This document shows positions 62,867-64,000 of a stretch of 64,000 nucleotides of DNA, in pieces. This DNA comes from Bradyrhizobium sp. 190. GTDB lineage: Bacteria > Pseudomonadota > Alphaproteobacteria > Rhizobiales > Xanthobacteraceae. The DNA lies in NCBI RefSeq assembly GCF_023073415.1, contig NZ_JADPJL010000065.1:248001-312000 (forward strand). The letters run 5' to 3'. The translations under genes were made by a program, and so were the position numbers. The notes beneath the pieces were generated by a model, which was given only the letters and a program-made list of their open reading frames with translations, had not been told where the DNA came from and did not search any database. Position 1 is the first letter of the stretch. Each line of letters opens with the position of its first letter.

Positions 62867-62965
62867 ATGCGCAACCACGACATTGTCTCCAACGGATTTC
62901 TTGCCCTGACCACGGCCAGCTTCATGCTCCTGTGCTCGAGCCTGCTGGCAGTTGTGTTCGGCTAA
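62867..62965 (+). CDS. micro-membrane protein, 32 aa
   Basis: 32 residues: MRNHDIVSNGF, then LALTTASFMLLCSSLLAVVF and a final Gly. A polar head of about 10 residues is followed by one membrane helix. The ribosome-binding site (TAGG) is weak. There is no known family. It lies 125 bases after the previous micro-ORF, in the same direction. Confidence 0.4.
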   Translation: MRNHDIVSNGFLALTTASFMLLCSSLLAVVFG

Positions 62966-63369
62966 ACAAGCGTCCGCTCCAATTGCGGCAACGGTGCCGG
63001 GACGATGCGATCCCGGCCAGAATTAGCATCTGCCTGACGAACCACTGGCGAGCGTATCGCGGTCGATGCCGCCAGCAAGATTCTTGGTGCGTTTGAAGTG
63101 CTCCACACAACCAGTTGCGGGAGCCGGATGCATCGGCCGCTCCGTCGATTGTCTTGAAGCACGTGCCTTGCGCACGAAAAGAGATGGGATCAGGTCAACA
63201 TTGATCGCGCGAGTGGCGAGCTGTCGTGTTCGGTAGCCCCGCCAGGTTCGCAGCACATTGGCGCCTCGTCGCTGGGTTTCTTCCAAAATGCCGGGATGGG
63301 CGCACATCGGGGCCACGTCCGCATTGCGTTCGAGCCAGCCCTACGCTAAGCGACTGAGATTCCTAGTCC
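62966..63369. other. 404-base gap without a convincing gene
   Basis: A minus-strand frame at 63023-63316 encodes up to 97 residues (CAHPGILEETQRRGANVLRT and onward) but has mixed third positions and no clear start. I see no hairpin or RNA gene. Confidence 0.4.
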
Positions 63370-63482
63370 GGAAGGGTGGCCGAGTGGTTTAAGGCACCGG
63401 TCTTGAAATTCTGGAATGGGCATCCTCGGCTATTTCGGGATGTCCCATTGAGTACGGAAAAGCTTGGGTAATCCCCTCTTCC
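63370..63482 (+). pseudogene. broken tRNA-Ser (TGA anticodon)
   Basis: The first 40 bases are a good tRNA-Ser 5' half: acceptor GGAAGGG, D arm GGCCGAGTGGTTTAAGGC, anticodon stem CCGGT and loop CTTGAAA with anticodon TGA. Right after the loop the sequence departs. The expected ACCGG is not there; a hairpin AATGGGCATCC/GGATG-T-CCCATT (63415-63449) follows. A degraded T-arm and acceptor-like stretch (GGGTAATCCCCTCTTCC) ends near 63482. It is probably a remnant left at the attachment site of an integrated element. Confidence 0.55.
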
Positions 63483-63526
63483 GATCTCCTTTCGTCCCCG
63501 CTTGTTCGATGTCGTCCCAACGAGTT

Positions 63527-63547
63527 GGGTAGCAAATCGGGTAGCAA
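63527..63547 (+). repeat. short direct repeat, possible integrase arm sites
   Basis: GGGTAGCAA occurs at 63527-63535 and 63539-63547, a period of 12 bases, about 45 bases after the broken tRNA-Ser. Short direct repeats next to a tRNA end are typical of arm-type sites of tyrosine recombinases. No integrase gene is in the window. Confidence 0.4.
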
Positions 63548-63580
63548 GCCCGCCGCGCTTCCGACATTCAGGGGGGCGCA

Positions 63581-63673
63581 ATGGAAGCTTTCTTTTGGAC
63601 GCTATTGATACTCGCTGCGCTCTACATCGCGCTCCGCATGGCACTGCGCTACTGCTTCCCACCTGACAGATAG
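63581..63673 (+). CDS. micro-membrane protein, 30 aa
   Basis: 30 residues: MEAFFWTLLILAALYIALRM, then ALRYCFPPDR. GGGGGG lies just before the ATG (GGGGGGCGCA-ATG). One membrane helix with a basic end. A terminator-like hairpin follows four bases after the stop. No known family. It may belong to the integrated element suggested by the broken tRNA. Confidence 0.5.
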   Translation: MEAFFWTLLILAALYIALRMALRYCFPPDR

Positions 63674-63677
63674 GACA

Positions 63678-63702
63678 GCCCGCCGGTTGTTAGCCGGCGG
63701 GC
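63678..63702. terminator. hairpin between convergent small genes
   Basis: GCCCGCCGG (63678-63686) pairs with CCGGCGGGC (63694-63702) around a 7-base loop. The T-run is poor on both sides, so termination may be inefficient. It sits between the micro-ORF at 63581 and the minus-strand gene at 63711. Confidence 0.6.
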
Positions 63703-63710
63703 CTGATACC

Positions 63711-63962
63711 TCAATTCGCCGTGCGCGGCTCAACCGCCAAGAGTTCGAGAGACGTCCGTGTCGGATCGGTGCCCGCGGCCATGTAGGCCAAGGTCGCCAT
63801 AACCTCAGCCGGCACTATCAACTTGACGACGATCTGCTCGTACTGGCCACCCTCAACGCTCGGCACCGTAAATATTAGGCGCCGATTTGGGCCCAGTTGA
63901 TCAATGCGGGCCAGCTTATGGCAATACACGTCCGTCGCCTGATCGATTAGGTGCTCGGTCAT
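63711..63962 (-). CDS. hypothetical protein, 83 aa
   Basis: 83 residues from the ATG at 63962 with AAGGGG upstream. The sequence MTEHLIDQATDVYCHKLARI, QLGPNRRLIFTVPSVEGGQY, EQIVVKLIVPAEVMATLAYM gives a mixed alpha/beta pattern. It is not secreted. I recall similar short proteins in mobile or phage-derived regions of rhizobia, but I cannot name a family. It may be the first cargo gene of an element integrated at the tRNA-Ser remnant. Confidence 0.6.
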   Translation of the reverse strand: MTEHLIDQATDVYCHKLARIDQLGPNRRLIFTVPSVEGGQYEQIVVKLIVPAEVMATLAYMAAGTDPTRTSLELLAVEPRTAN

Positions 63963-64000
63963 GCCGTCACCCCTTCGTCTTCGCACTGGTCCCCTTCGAG

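Noticed and set aside
63023..63316. Minus-strand frame of up to 97 codons
   Set aside because: Mixed third positions, no clear start signal and no recognisable family; left as part of a gap.
1..64000. CRISPR arrays, complete insertion sequences, rRNA genes
   Set aside because: No regularly spaced repeats, transposase genes with terminal repeats, or rRNA sequence were seen on reading both strands.

Overview
The window is high-GC chromosomal DNA of an alphaproteobacterium, almost certainly a Bradyrhizobium or close relative (Nitrobacteraceae). This rests on the gene families and their order (pcm-tolC-popZ-valS; cinA-ispDF-dusB-ntrB-ntrC-ntrY-ntrX-hfq-hflX-mazG; dacA-tmk-holB-metG-tatD-MBL), on PEP-CTERM proteins with the PEPxTWAM tag, and on several families of long palindromic intergenic repeats that I associate with this group from memory. 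No rRNA, CRISPR array, complete insertion sequence or replication origin was seen.

Layout. 1-2.9 kb: the end of a DTW-domain tRNA-modification gene, hypothetical proteins, tRNA-Cys and a small secreted protein. 2.9-5 kb: a TetR regulator divergent from an NmrA/DUF1772 pair, with two operator-like palindromes between them. 5-5.7 kb: a PEP-CTERM protein. 5.9-10.3 kb: a sparse region of small proteins, including two tandem related micro-membrane proteins, a cold-shock protein, a PilZ-like protein and tRNA-Asn. 10.4-17.5 kb: pcm, tolC, popZ, valS and a VOC protein. 17.7-18.4 kb: a second PEP-CTERM protein, then a repeat-rich gap. 19.3-26 kb: AAG glycosylase, lipA, a P-loop kinase, a COQ10-like protein, a GntR regulator divergent from a beta-hydroxyacid dehydrogenase plus a ThDP enzyme, and cinA. 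26.3-39 kb: ispDF, dusB, the two nitrogen two-component systems NtrBC and NtrYX, hfq, hflX, mazG and queC. 39-41.6 kb: a cobalt-type nitrile hydratase operon (alpha, beta, accessory protein) and a divergent envelope protein. 41.6-46.5 kb: an enoyl-CoA hydratase, then a lower-GC insert with a sensory class III adenylate cyclase overlapping a frameshifted urea/amide-type binding protein, then a remnant of a second enoyl-CoA hydratase, and a rhodanese. 46.6-52.8 kb: an M24 peptidase divergent from a TRAP transporter and an acyl-CoA synthetase. 52.9-60.2 kb: an ABM-domain protein and the minus-strand dacA-to-MBL housekeeping cluster, in which MetRS carries a histone-H1-like tail of about 130 residues. 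60.4-64 kb: epoxide hydrolase, RlpA lipoprotein, three micro-membrane ORFs and a broken tRNA-Ser that looks like the edge of an integrated element.

How the parts work together. NtrB/NtrC and NtrY/NtrX form the nitrogen-control core, cotranscribed with the tRNA dihydrouridine synthase gene and upstream of hfq. Nitrile hydratase turns nitriles into amides. The nearby binding protein is of the family that recognises urea and short-chain amides, and it overlaps a cyclase with a large periplasmic domain, which suggests a ligand-to-cAMP sensor; this is inference. The TRAP transporter followed by an acyl-CoA ligase suggests uptake and CoA activation of an organic acid.
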